Positions 43,073-51,328 of a DNA stretch of 60,701 bases are shown in pieces. The notes under the pieces are model-generated. The model was given only the letters and a program-made list of their open reading frames with translations, was not told the DNA's origin and made no database searches. Location: contig NZ_LT546207.1 in assembly GCF_900078665.2 (NCBI RefSeq), positions 2,025,378-2,086,078 of the forward strand, written 5' to 3'. Source of the DNA: Mycolicibacterium houstonense (GTDB lineage Bacteria; Actinomycetota; Actinomycetes; Mycobacteriales; Mycobacteriaceae). Position 1 is the stretch's first letter. Each line of letters starts with the position of its first letter. The translations under genes were made by a program, and so were the position numbers.

Positions 43073-43984
43073 CGTCACCGGTTCCAGACCGACGACCTTG
43101 CCGATCGGCGGCTCCAGCGGGGTGACCAGTGCGTCGTGGTTGGCCTCGTAGAAGTAGATCAGCGAGACCAGGTCCTCCTCGGGGGCGTGCGGCTGCGGCG
43201 GCAGCACGCGGTGCCGGCCCGACGGCCACCGCCGGCCACTCCAATACTCCAGCAGGTCACCGATGTTGACCGTGAGCGATCCCGGCTCCCACGGCGCGTC
43301 CTCCCAGCCCTCCTGCTCGGAGTACACCTGCAGGCCGCCCGCACCGGGCTCGCGGTCCAGGATGGTCACCGTGCCGAAGTCGGTGTGCGGGCCGATGCGG
43401 AACTGGCCCAGCTCGGGCTCCCCCACCACGCTCACCGGCGGGTAGTGGTTGATGTTCATGGTCCAGGTCGGTCGGTTCGCCAGCGCGGCAAAGGGATTGG
43501 CCGGCAGTCCGAGAGCGTGGGCGAACAGGGCCAGCAGCTCGTCGGAGACCTTCCGCATGGCGGCGGTGTACTCGTCGACCAACGGTTGCAGCGCGGGCAC
43601 CTCGGCCGGCCACACGTTGGGCGCGAACCAGATCCGGTCCACCTCGGGGTCGCCCGTCGCGGTCTCGGCGCCCAGGCTGTAGCTCTCCTTCAGGTCGGGC
43701 GGGGTCTCGGTGCCCTCGGCGTAGCCGTTGGCCTCCGCGCCGGGCCCGATCCAGCCGTGCCCGCCGACCGGGACCGAATAGCGCTGTTTGACCTCGTCGG
43801 GTAGGCCGAAGAATTCCCGGCTGGCCGTCCGCACCTTGGCCGCGAGTCCGGTGTCCACGCCGTGTCCGGTCACCACGATGAACCCGGCCCGCTGCAGGCC
43901 GGCGTCCACCTCGGCGGCGACCGCGTCGGCCTCGGCCCCACCGGCGTACCAGCGGGACAGGTCAACTGTTGCAATGGCGCTCAT
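43025..43984 (-). CDS. Isopenicillin-N-synthase-like non-haem iron dioxygenase
   Basis: This 319-aa protein has the IPNS/2-oxoglutarate dioxygenase layout. The N-terminal DIOX_N-like part is residues 1-110 (GFIVVTGHGVDTGLAAKV, ASREFFGLPDEVKQRY). The iron triad is His200-x-Asp202 (GPHTDFGTV) and His258 (GRHRVLPP). The RxS motif that normally binds the 2-oxoglutarate carboxylate reads Leu-Val-Ser near residues 272-274, so the arginine is missing. It overlaps the deaminase gene by 4 bp. Together with the cytosine-deaminase-like gene and NCS1 permease it suggests action on a pyrimidine base, like fungal thymine-7-hydroxylase, which is in this family. That function is inference. Confidence 0.8.
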   Translation of the reverse strand: MSAIATVDLSRWYAGGAEADAVAAEVDAGLQRAGFIVVTGHGVDTGLAAKVRTASREFFGLPDEVKQRYSVPVGGHGWIGPGAEANGYAEGTETPPDLKESYSLGAETATGDPEVDRIWFAPNVWPAEVPALQPLVDEYTAAMRKVSDELLALFAHALGLPANPFAALANRPTWTMNINHYPPVSVVGEPELGQFRIGPHTDFGTVTILDREPGAGGLQVYSEQEGWEDAPWEPGSLTVNIGDLLEYWSGRRWPSGRHRVLPPQPHAPEEDLVSLIYFYEANHDALVTPLEPPIGKVVGLEPVTSSAFIKERLDAITLA

Positions 43985-44421
43985 TCGCCGATGTCCTCCG
44001 CCCACAGGTCTGGTCGCTCGGCGATGAATTCCTCCATCATCGCCACGCAGCGTTCGTCGTCGAGCAGGGTAACCGCCACCCCGTGCTCGGCCAGCCAGTC
44101 GTGCCCGCCGGTGAAGGTCCGGCTCTCCCCGATCACCACGGCGCCGATGTTGAACTGACGGACCAGGCCGCTGCAGTACCAACACGGCGAGAGCGTCGTC
44201 ACCATGATCGTGGACCGGTAGCCGCGCTGGCGCCCGGCGGCCCGGAAGGCGTCGGTCTCGGCGTGGATCGACGGGTCGTCGTTCTGCACGCGGCGGTTGT
44301 GGCCGGATCCCAGCAGTGTCCCGTCGGAGCTGAACAGTGCGGCACCGATGGGGATCCCGCCCTCGGCCAACCCTTTTCGGGCTTCGGACACCGCGACGTC
44401 GAGCATCTGTTGTGGGGTCAT
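43981..44421 (-). CDS. Cytosine deaminase, yeast FCY1-like
   Basis: This 146-aa zinc deaminase has His53-Ala-Glu55 (SIHAETDA) and Cys80-x2-Cys83 (TLSPCWYCSG), the standard metal and proton-shuttle residues. From memory, its sequence parallels yeast cytosine deaminase: GGIPIGA, LGSGHNRRVQ, TTLSPC, DDERC and the C-terminal EFIAERPDLWAEDIGE all have direct counterparts there. That terminal helix closes the active site in yeast FCY1. Bacterial CodA, by contrast, is an amidohydrolase. It lies between an IPNS-like oxygenase and an NCS1 permease, overlapping both by 4 bp. The likely reaction is cytosine (or 5-methylcytosine) to uracil (or thymine). Confidence 0.82.
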   Translation of the reverse strand: MTPQQMLDVAVSEARKGLAEGGIPIGAALFSSDGTLLGSGHNRRVQNDDPSIHAETDAFRAAGRQRGYRSTIMVTTLSPCWYCSGLVRQFNIGAVVIGESRTFTGGHDWLAEHGVAVTLLDDERCVAMMEEFIAERPDLWAEDIGE

Positions 44422-45812
44422 GCCGACACCTGTTCCGTGATCGGGCGCGAGCGGCGCAACAACAGGTAGCAGCCGCCCGCGATCAGGAACCCGACGAAGA
44501 ACGTGATGTCACCCAACTGCGGCACCTCTCGCGCGACGAACCCGACGAACTTCGCCTGGTTACAGAACAGTGTCACCGATACCACGAGGCCGACCAAGAA
44601 TGACACCAGTCCGGGCCAGTTGGTGTAGGACCGGTCATAGAGGAACTGCGCGACAGGCGCGCCCCTGCGCCGGTATTCGTCGGCGAACATCACCCCGAGC
44701 CAGGGGCCGATCCAGTACGCGATGATCAGTAGGAAGGCCTCGTAGCTGGCGGCGGCGTCGGCCAGCGCCCACCAGGCGATGAGGAAGCCGACGACGCCGA
44801 AGAACCCGGTGGCCAGGGCCCGGGCGATGTGATGCGGCAGCTTGATCCCGATGGTCACGAAAGCCATTGCGCCCGAATAGATGTTGATCGCATTCGCGGC
44901 GATCGCCCCGATGGCGATGGCCAGCAGGGTCAGACTCGCCAGCCATGGGGCCAGTTCGGAGGTGAACGCGGTGGTCGGATTGTCGGAGACCGCGGGGCCG
45001 ATGGTCACCGAGGCCGCACCGACGGTTTGCAGCAGCATGCACGATACGAACAGCCCTGCGGCGGCGAAGAACCCGGTGCGCGGCCCGGCCGCCGACCGAG
45101 GCAGGTACCGGGTGTAGTCGGCGGCGTACGGCGCCCAGCCAGCGACGTAGCCAAAGGCGGTGCCCACGGTCAGCAGGAAGCCACCCGTGCCGCCCACCCC
45201 GCCGGTCACCGCCGGGGCCCCGAGGTCGGCCTTGCTCAGGATCACCACCGAGGTGATCGCGAAGATGACCGCGAGCACCGGGAAGGCCCAACGCTCGAAC
45301 GCCTGAACCAGGTTGTGCCCGAACACCGCCAACGCGGTCTGCACCACCACGACGAGCACCAGGGCCAGTACCGGCGCGATGCCGAGCAGGGTCGACAACG
45401 CGAACGCCCCGCTGACGCTGTTCGTGGCGAACCAGCCGATGCCTGCGGTCACCGTCATCAGCAGCGACGGCACGGCATTGCCCCGGAAGCCGAATGCCAG
45501 CCGGCCCAGCACCATCTGCGGAACGCCGTGCAACGGCCCGCGCTTGGACAGGAAGTAATGCGCGAGCGCCCCGAGGCCGGTGCCGATTCCGAGCCCGGCC
45601 ACGGCCTGCCAGAACGTCATGCCGTACACGGAAACCGCCAGCACCCCGAGGAAGATCGTGGCGAATTCGAGGTTCGGCGAGGTCCAGGTCCAGAACAACT
45701 GACTGGGTTTCCCGTGCCGGTCGGCCTCGGCGATGAACTCGTTGCCGCCGGGTTCGACCGCTGCGATCCGGTCCCGGTAGGAACCGTCGGTACTGGGCTC
45801 AGCCGCTGTCAT
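44418..45812 (-). CDS. NCS1-family nucleobase permease (cytosine/purine type)
   Basis: This 464-aa transporter has about twelve membrane helices. NCS1 features include TSPNLEFATIFLGVLAVSVYGMTFWQA at the first helices, GQ-type region LGRLAFGFRGNAVPSLLM, and the sodium- or proton-site segment GYVAGWAPYAADYTRYLP, typical of the fungal FCY/PurP-like purine-cytosine group. ATG 45812 is preferred over GTG 45842. It overlaps the deaminase start by 4 bp, so uptake and deamination are translationally linked. The FCD-GntR gene lies 60 bp upstream on the same strand. Confidence 0.88.
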   Translation of the reverse strand: MTAAEPSTDGSYRDRIAAVEPGGNEFIAEADRHGKPSQLFWTWTSPNLEFATIFLGVLAVSVYGMTFWQAVAGLGIGTGLGALAHYFLSKRGPLHGVPQMVLGRLAFGFRGNAVPSLLMTVTAGIGWFATNSVSGAFALSTLLGIAPVLALVLVVVVQTALAVFGHNLVQAFERWAFPVLAVIFAITSVVILSKADLGAPAVTGGVGGTGGFLLTVGTAFGYVAGWAPYAADYTRYLPRSAAGPRTGFFAAAGLFVSCMLLQTVGAASVTIGPAVSDNPTTAFTSELAPWLASLTLLAIAIGAIAANAINIYSGAMAFVTIGIKLPHHIARALATGFFGVVGFLIAWWALADAAASYEAFLLIIAYWIGPWLGVMFADEYRRRGAPVAQFLYDRSYTNWPGLVSFLVGLVVSVTLFCNQAKFVGFVAREVPQLGDITFFVGFLIAGGCYLLLRRSRPITEQVSA

Positions 45813-45872
45813 CCGTACACCGTGGCGTGAACCGTGGCCCAACGCAAGCTGAACGCGGAGATTGGTTGGCGG

Positions 45873-46646
45873 TCAGTCGGGCTCGGCGACGGAAAGCAAC
45901 TCGCGGGCGCTGGCGACGATGTGGTCGTCGAGCGCTGAACGGCGGACGTCCGGCCCACCCGTCTCGATGGCGTGCAGCAGTGCGCGATGCTCTTCGGGGA
46001 TCGCCGACAAGCTGTCGTGGCGCCTGGCGAGCCGATGGATCTGCATCCGGATGCGCGGTTGCACGCTGGCCCACAGCTGCATGGCGTGTTCGGAGTGGGC
46101 GCTCTTGACGATCGTTTCGTGGAACAGCACGTCGAGTTCGTTGAGCAGATCCAGGTCGTCGGCCGCCGCGGCATCGTCCATGCGCGCCACGAGCCGCCGC
46201 AGCTCGACCAGCACGGCTGGATCGACGCTCGCCTTCTCCACTGCGAACTGCTCGATCGACAACCGCACCGGAAGCAACACCCCCAGCAGTTCGTCGGCGC
46301 TCACCGTCGCCACGAATGCCCCGCGATTGGGAATGTGATGCACCAAGCCCTCACTTTCCAGCTGCCGCAGGGCTTCGCGCACGGGACCGGGACTGGTGCT
46401 CAGGTGCGAGGCCAGCACATCCTGCTTGAGCTGCGCGCCGGGTGCCAGGCCGCCTTTCACGATCTGCTCGCGCAGCCAGTCCGCGATCTGATGCCGTCGC
46501 GACGCGGGTAACGGGGCGACTGCGGCCAGCGGTTCCAGCGCCTCCGTCAACGGTCGTTCTCCTTCACACAGGGTCGCCAGGGATGCCCCAGTGGCATCAA
46601 TCCTATGCAGCCGTTCGCGCCGGTTCCGGCGCAGACGCTGCCACAT
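45873..46646 (-). CDS. GntR-family regulator, FCD subfamily
   Basis: This 257-aa regulator carries a GntR winged helix at residues about 48-115 (RRHQIADWLREQIVKGGLAPGAQLKQDVLASHL, SPGPVREALRQLESEGLVHHIPNRGAFV). An all-helical FCD effector domain follows, with metal-ligand histidines in FHETIVKSAHS and near the C-terminus. The first 47 residues (Arg-rich) are an unusual extension; no better start is visible. It could be co-transcribed with the permease operon downstream. The perfect dyad 21-36 bp before its start argues for autoregulation and control of the divergent ABC operon. Confidence 0.87.
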   Translation of the reverse strand: MWQRLRRNRRERLHRIDATGASLATLCEGERPLTEALEPLAAVAPLPASRRHQIADWLREQIVKGGLAPGAQLKQDVLASHLSTSPGPVREALRQLESEGLVHHIPNRGAFVATVSADELLGVLLPVRLSIEQFAVEKASVDPAVLVELRRLVARMDDAAAADDLDLLNELDVLFHETIVKSAHSEHAMQLWASVQPRIRMQIHRLARRHDSLSAIPEEHRALLHAIETGGPDVRRSALDDHIVASARELLSVAEPD

Positions 46647-46659
46647 TCCACTGTTGCGC

Positions 46660-46682
46660 AGATTACAGATTATAGATAATCT
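46660..46682. promoter_or_regulatory. FCD-GntR operator dyad
   Basis: AGATTAT-AG-ATAATCT (46667-46682) is a perfect 7-2-7 inverted repeat, strikingly AT-rich for this genome. A further direct half-site AGATTA lies at 46660-46665. It stands between the divergent GntR gene (start 46646) and the ABC binding-protein gene (start 46754), suited to control both. Confidence 0.7.
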
Positions 46683-46753
46683 CCGATTTATCCAAACCGG
46701 TCGGAGCGGTGATCCGCCCTCGACCTGAAAAATCTTCCGAACAAAGGACTTTC

Positions 46754-47569
46754 ATGCGTAGAGCCCTCCGCGCCGTGTTCGTCGCCCTTGCCGCCATCAC
46801 CGCGCTGGTGCTCGCCGGCTGTACCTCTTCGGGGCAGACGGGCGCCTCCCAAAACAGCGTCCTCACCAACGTGCTGACCTCCAAGAAGCTCACCGTGGGC
46901 GTATTCGCCGACGCTCCGCCGTATGGCGTGATGAACAGCTCCGGCGAGTACGAGGGTTTCGACATCGACAAGGCCAGAGCACTCGCCGACTCACTCGGCG
47001 CCACGGTGGAATTCGTCAGCGCCACCAACGCCAGCCGAATTCCCATGCTGGAGACCGGAAAAGCCGACGTCGTCATCGCCGCGCTGACCAACCTCGACGA
47101 ACGCGCCCAGGTGGTGGCCCTGACGAGGCCATACGCATCCGAGGGACAACTCGTCGTGGTGCCGGCCGACAGCCCGATCCGAAGCTACGACGACCTGGCC
47201 GGCCGCACCGTGGCCTCGACTCGCGGCAGTGTGCCCGCCACGATCCTGGAGGCCGAGTTCCCGCAGGCCAAGCCCAGCCTGTTCGAAGCCGTTGCCGACT
47301 CCATCCAGGCCCTGCGCAGCGGAAAGGTCGACGCCCTGATGGAGAGCACGGCGGTGGTCGCCGGCGTGCGCGCGAGCCAGGGCGAGGCGGTACGCGTCCT
47401 CGACGCGCCTGCACTGGCCCCCTCGTTCGTGTCGTTCGGCATCAAGATGGGCGACCAGCTCTGGCTCAACTACCTGAACAACTTCATCATGAACTACAAC
47501 ATCAGCAAGGCCGCCGATGAGTCCTACAACAAATGGCTCGGCATGGACGTCCCCGCGCTCATCAAGTAA
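46754..47569 (+). CDS. Polar amino-acid-type ABC transporter substrate-binding lipoprotein
   Basis: This 271-aa family 3 solute-binding protein has a lipoprotein signal peptide ending LVLAGCTS (lipobox Cys about residue 23). It then has KLTVGVFADAPPYGVMNSSGEYEGFDIDKARALADSLGA, the classic SBP_bac_3 opening. DLAGRTVASTRGS and ALRSGKVDALMEST are further hallmarks. AAAGGA lies upstream of ATG 46754. It heads an operon with two permeases, an ATPase, an N-acyl-amino-acid deacylase-like enzyme and an enolase-superfamily enzyme. The ligand is probably a modified amino acid or a related small acid. Confidence 0.9.
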   Translation: MRRALRAVFVALAAITALVLAGCTSSGQTGASQNSVLTNVLTSKKLTVGVFADAPPYGVMNSSGEYEGFDIDKARALADSLGATVEFVSATNASRIPMLETGKADVVIAALTNLDERAQVVALTRPYASEGQLVVVPADSPIRSYDDLAGRTVASTRGSVPATILEAEFPQAKPSLFEAVADSIQALRSGKVDALMESTAVVAGVRASQGEAVRVLDAPALAPSFVSFGIKMGDQLWLNYLNNFIMNYNISKAADESYNKWLGMDVPALIK

Positions 47570-47602
47570 ACCGCTGCATCCCAACATTTTTCAGGACAAC
47601 AC

Positions 47603-48265
47603 ATGCAGCTCTACTACGGGGACCTGATCCCCTACCTCATTCCACTGCTCAAAGGCCTCGCGGTCAGCATCGGGGTGAGCGTGGTCGCAGTGGTCGCCGG
47701 CGGCGCATTCGGGATCCTGCTCTACACCGGGCGCACGTCCAAGGTGAGCATCCTGCGCGTCGTGTCATCGACCTATATCGAGGTCATCCGCAACACCCCA
47801 CTGCTGCTGCAGCTCTACCTCGTCTACTTCGCACTCCCGCAGGCCGGGATCAACCTCGACCCGGTTGCGGCGGGCATCCTCGCGCTCAGCATCAACAACG
47901 CGGCGTACATGGCGGAGATCTATCGCGCCGGCTTTCAGTCCGTGCCGGCCGGCCTGCGTGAAGCGGGCGCGGCACTCGGCCTCAGCCCGCGTGACACGTT
48001 CTGGCGCGTTTTGTTCCCACCGGCGATGCGAAATGTCCTGCCGGCCATCACCAATCAGACGATCCTTCTGTTCCTGGCCTCGTCGATCACGTCGGTCGTA
48101 TCCCTGCCCGACCTGATGCACGTGATGATGGGAATCACCTCGACCACGTTCCGCACCATCGAGGCGTTCACCGTCGGCGGCCTGCTCTACTTCGCGGTCG
48201 CGCTCCTCATCGCGAGCCTGTCGCGAATCGCCGAAACCCGGTTCATCAAGTGGAAGGTGGCGTGA
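47603..48265 (+). CDS. Amino-acid-type ABC transporter permease 1
   Basis: This 220-aa HisM/GlnP-type permease has the family segments [41 protein letters not shown] and the coupling loop [42 protein letters not shown]. About five helices are visible. Its stop overlaps the next permease start (TGATG), so the pair forms a heterodimeric channel. Confidence 0.92.
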   Translation: MQLYYGDLIPYLIPLLKGLAVSIGVSVVAVVAGGAFGILLYTGRTSKVSILRVVSSTYIEVIRNTPLLLQLYLVYFALPQAGINLDPVAAGILALSINNAAYMAEIYRAGFQSVPAGLREAGAALGLSPRDTFWRVLFPPAMRNVLPAITNQTILLFLASSITSVVSLPDLMHVMMGITSTTFRTIEAFTVGGLLYFAVALLIASLSRIAETRFIKWKVA

Positions 48266-48972
48266 TGTTCGAAGGCCTCGGCACCCAACATCTCTCGCTG
48301 ATCTGGAACGGCGCGCTCGTCACACTCCAGATATGCGCGCTGTCAGTACTTTTCGGCGGTCTGTTCGGAATCGTCATCGGCCTGATGTCCACCGGAACCA
48401 GCCGCGCCCTGCGGTGGGTGGCCGCGCTCTACGTCGCGTTGATCCGCGGCATCCCGGTCTTGCTGATCATCTTCTTCGTCTACTTCGGCATACCGCTGCT
48501 GGCCCCCGGCAGCAGCCTCTCGGAGTACTGGGCCGCGGTGATCGCGCTGTCGGTGTTCGCCTCGGCCTACATCGGCGAACTCGTGCGCGGCAGCATCCAA
48601 GCGGTTCCGCGTGGACAGTTCGAGGCCGCCGACGCACTCGGGCTGTCGTACACCCAACGTATGCGCTGGGTCATCCTGCCGCAGGCCGCACGAGTGATGG
48701 TGCCACCCGGTGTCGGTTTCCTCGTGGTCCTGATCAAAGACAGTTCCCTGGTGGCCGTCATCGGTCTCATCGAGCTGACCCGGGCAGGCAACGTGGTCAG
48801 CTCGCTGACCGCCGACCCGATCACCACCTACCTCATCGTCGGTGCCGGCTATTTCGTCATCTGCTACGCGCTTTCGTCGCTGGGCCGCCGATACGAACGA
48901 AAGCTCGGCGTCCACGTCAAGGCACCCGAGGTCGGCGAAACCCTCACCCTCACCACAGGAGCGAAGAAATGA
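48265..48972 (+). CDS. Amino-acid-type ABC transporter permease 2
   Basis: This 235-aa permease is a paralogue of the upstream one. It has [21 protein letters not shown] and the coupling loop [46 protein letters not shown] 48265 shares one base with the previous stop; GTG 48250 is an in-frame alternative. The stop overlaps the ATPase start by 4 bp. It completes the membrane part of the transporter. Confidence 0.92.
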   Translation: MFEGLGTQHLSLIWNGALVTLQICALSVLFGGLFGIVIGLMSTGTSRALRWVAALYVALIRGIPVLLIIFFVYFGIPLLAPGSSLSEYWAAVIALSVFASAYIGELVRGSIQAVPRGQFEAADALGLSYTQRMRWVILPQAARVMVPPGVGFLVVLIKDSSLVAVIGLIELTRAGNVVSSLTADPITTYLIVGAGYFVICYALSSLGRRYERKLGVHVKAPEVGETLTLTTGAKK

Positions 48973-49697
48973 TCGAGGTCGACGGACTACGGCTGAGCTT
49001 CGGCGACACCGAAGTGCTGCACGGGGTTTCGTGCCGGGTGGCCGAACGCGAAGTCGTGTGCATCATCGGCGCGTCGGGCTCCGGTAAGAGCACGCTGCTG
49101 CGTTGCATGAACGGTCTGGAACGGCCGTCACAAGGCACGATCGTCATCAACGGGCACACGCTGGGACCCCAGGAGAAGACCGCCGACCTCGCCGTGGTGC
49201 GCCGTGACGTCGGCATGGTGTTCCAGCATTTCAACCTCTTTCCGCACATGACCGTCATCGAGAACATCGCGCTGGCGCCGCGGCGGGTGCTGGGTCGCAC
49301 CAAGAGCGAGGCCGAGGAACGAGCCCGCATCCTGCTGGGTCGAGTGGGGCTGGCGGACAAGGCCGAGGTCTATCCCGATTCGCTGTCGGGAGGTCAGAAA
49401 CAACGCGTGGCCATCGCTCGTGCCCTGGCCATGGATCCGAAGATCATGCTGTTCGACGAGCCCACCTCGGCGCTGGACCCTGAGATCGTCGGCGAGGTGC
49501 TGGCGGTGATGAAAGACCTCGCCGCCGACGGCATGACCATGGTCGTGGTGACCCACGAGATGGGCTTCGCCCGCGAGGTCTCCGATCGGGTGATCTACAT
49601 GGACAAGGGCTCCATCGTCGAAACCGCCAGCCCGACATCGATGTTCACCACGCCGCAGGAGACCCGTACGCGGGAGTTCCTGAGCAAGGTGCTCTGA
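48969..49697 (+). CDS. Amino-acid-type ABC transporter ATP-binding protein
   Basis: This 242-aa GlnQ-like ATPase has Walker [16 protein letters not shown], the Q-loop in [14 protein letters not shown], signature [15 protein letters not shown], Walker [15 protein letters not shown] and switch [14 protein letters not shown]. These are the marks of the polar amino acid transporter family. It overlaps the upstream permease by 4 bp, and the next gene starts 1 bp after its stop, so the downstream catabolic enzymes belong to the same operon. Confidence 0.94.
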   Translation: MIEVDGLRLSFGDTEVLHGVSCRVAEREVVCIIGASGSGKSTLLRCMNGLERPSQGTIVINGHTLGPQEKTADLAVVRRDVGMVFQHFNLFPHMTVIENIALAPRRVLGRTKSEAEERARILLGRVGLADKAEVYPDSLSGGQKQRVAIARALAMDPKIMLFDEPTSALDPEIVGEVLAVMKDLAADGMTMVVVTHEMGFAREVSDRVIYMDKGSIVETASPTSMFTTPQETRTREFLSKVL

Positions 49698-49698
49698 G

Positions 49699-51288
49699 AT
49701 GCCTGCCCTGGACTACCTGCTGACGGGCGCCGAGATCGTGGACGGCACCGGGACTCCCCCACGCCGTGCCGATGTCGGTCTGCGCGGGAACCGCATCGCG
49801 TTCGTCGGGTTGTCACCCGAGGTCCGAGCGGTCACCACGCTGGACTGCACCGGCATGATCATCACGCCCGGGCTGATCGATCCGCACAGCCACAGTGACT
49901 GGTCAGTGCTGGGCAATCCCGACGCGTTCAGCACGATCCACCAAGGCGTCACCACCGAGGTGGTCGGCAACTGTGGTGTCACCTACGCTCCGATCGGCGA
50001 CGACGATGTCGGCGCGACCACCGGTGCCCTGCGCGCCATGGGCTACGACGGTCCGGTCGACTGGCGCAGCTTCGGTGATCTCGTGCAGCGGGTGCACTCC
50101 GGTCCGACAGCCCAGAACCTCATGTGGTTCGTCGGGCACACCGCGATTCGTTCCGCCGCGCGGCCGGCCGCCGACACACTGCGCGCGCAGGTCCGCCTGC
50201 TCGAGGAGTCGATGGAGGCCGGCGCGATCGGCTTCACCAGCGGACTGGAGTACGGCTCAGGCCGTTTCGCGGCCACCGCGGAACTCACGACGCTCGCACA
50301 AGTGGCAGGCCGACGCAACGGCATGTATGCCAGCCACATCCGGAATCGCGACGCCGGTCTCGACACCGCCGTGGACGAGTTCTTCGCCGTCGTCGACGGT
50401 GGAGGGGTGCGCGCGCAACTGTCGCACCTGAACGTGCGTCACGACACCGGGGCCGAACCCGGCGCCTGGGAGCGCGCGGCCGAACGCGTGGTCACCGAAC
50501 GACAGCGCGGAATCGACGTGCTGGCCGACATGACCCCCTACCCGCACGGCATCGGCATGGCCACCGGATTGCTGCCGGGATGGTTGGCCGAACGTCCCGG
50601 CGCGGAGGCCGCCGAGCTGCTCAAGGACCGGGAAGTCCGCGACCGGGTGCGCCGCGACAGCGACCGCTACTGGCGGTTCGTGCACCGCGGCCAGTGGCAC
50701 CGCGTGCGGCTGGGCGTCAGCCCGACGCACCCCGACTGGGAAGGACTGTCGTTCACCGAGATCGCCGAGAAGCACGGCGCCGACGAGTGGGAGTGCCTGT
50801 TCGACATCCTCACCGCGGCGGGCGCCGACATGGGCAGCGTGCAGCTGATCGGCGACCTGTTCACCGCGGGCCATCTCGCCGAGGCGATCGCGCACGACCA
50901 CTTCCTGCTCGGGGTCGACGCGTTCACCACCTGCCGGCACGGCGCGCTCGCGGGCCGGACCCGCAATCCGCTGTTCTACCACGGGCATACGCACTATCTG
51001 GCACACCACGTTCCGGCGGGCACGCTGTCGCTGGAGACGGCCATCCACAAGATGACCGGCATGGTCGCCGAACACTTCGGCATGCGTGACCGGGGTGAAC
51101 TGCGCGAGGGCGCGTTCGCCGATGTCGTGGTGTTCGACCCGGCGGTCATCGACCGCACCGACACCTGGACGCTGCCACGCCGATACGCCGACGCCGCCCG
51201 CCATGTGTGGGTGAACGGCGTGGCTGTCGTCGCCGACGCCACCCACACGGGCCGCAGGCCCGGGCTCATGCTCACCCACCGGCCGTGA
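49699..51288 (+). CDS. N-acyl-D-amino-acid deacylase-like amidohydrolase
   Basis: This 529-aa amidohydrolase resembles D-aminoacylases. GLIDPHSHSDWS provides the His-x-His metal motif near residue 65, and TTEVVGNCGVTYAPIG the conserved Cys that bridges metal in this family. GIGFTSGLEYGSG-like residues (AIGFTSGLEYGSGRFA), YASHIRNRD and QLSHLNVRH supply further ligands, and VGVDAFTT carries the Asp. The C-terminal strand segment GAFADVVVFDPAVI is the usual small beta-domain. Its length is slightly above the usual ~480-500 aa. It should hydrolyse an N-acyl or N-carbamoyl group from a small compound imported by the adjacent ABC system. The precise substrate is unknown. Confidence 0.85.
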   Translation: MPALDYLLTGAEIVDGTGTPPRRADVGLRGNRIAFVGLSPEVRAVTTLDCTGMIITPGLIDPHSHSDWSVLGNPDAFSTIHQGVTTEVVGNCGVTYAPIGDDDVGATTGALRAMGYDGPVDWRSFGDLVQRVHSGPTAQNLMWFVGHTAIRSAARPAADTLRAQVRLLEESMEAGAIGFTSGLEYGSGRFAATAELTTLAQVAGRRNGMYASHIRNRDAGLDTAVDEFFAVVDGGGVRAQLSHLNVRHDTGAEPGAWERAAERVVTERQRGIDVLADMTPYPHGIGMATGLLPGWLAERPGAEAAELLKDREVRDRVRRDSDRYWRFVHRGQWHRVRLGVSPTHPDWEGLSFTEIAEKHGADEWECLFDILTAAGADMGSVQLIGDLFTAGHLAEAIAHDHFLLGVDAFTTCRHGALAGRTRNPLFYHGHTHYLAHHVPAGTLSLETAIHKMTGMVAEHFGMRDRGELREGAFADVVVFDPAVIDRTDTWTLPRRYADAARHVWVNGVAVVADATHTGRRPGLMLTHRP

Positions 51289-51328
51289 CAACACCACGAC
51301 CACATCATCCCGAGGAGTACCCAACCAC

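Noticed and set aside
46736-46746. TCCGAACAAAG matches 11 bases of the iol operator just before the ABC binding-protein gene
   Set aside because: The match is only 11 of 22 bases and includes the ribosome-binding region AAAGGA. The second half-site is absent, and a chance match of this length within 60 kb is not rare.
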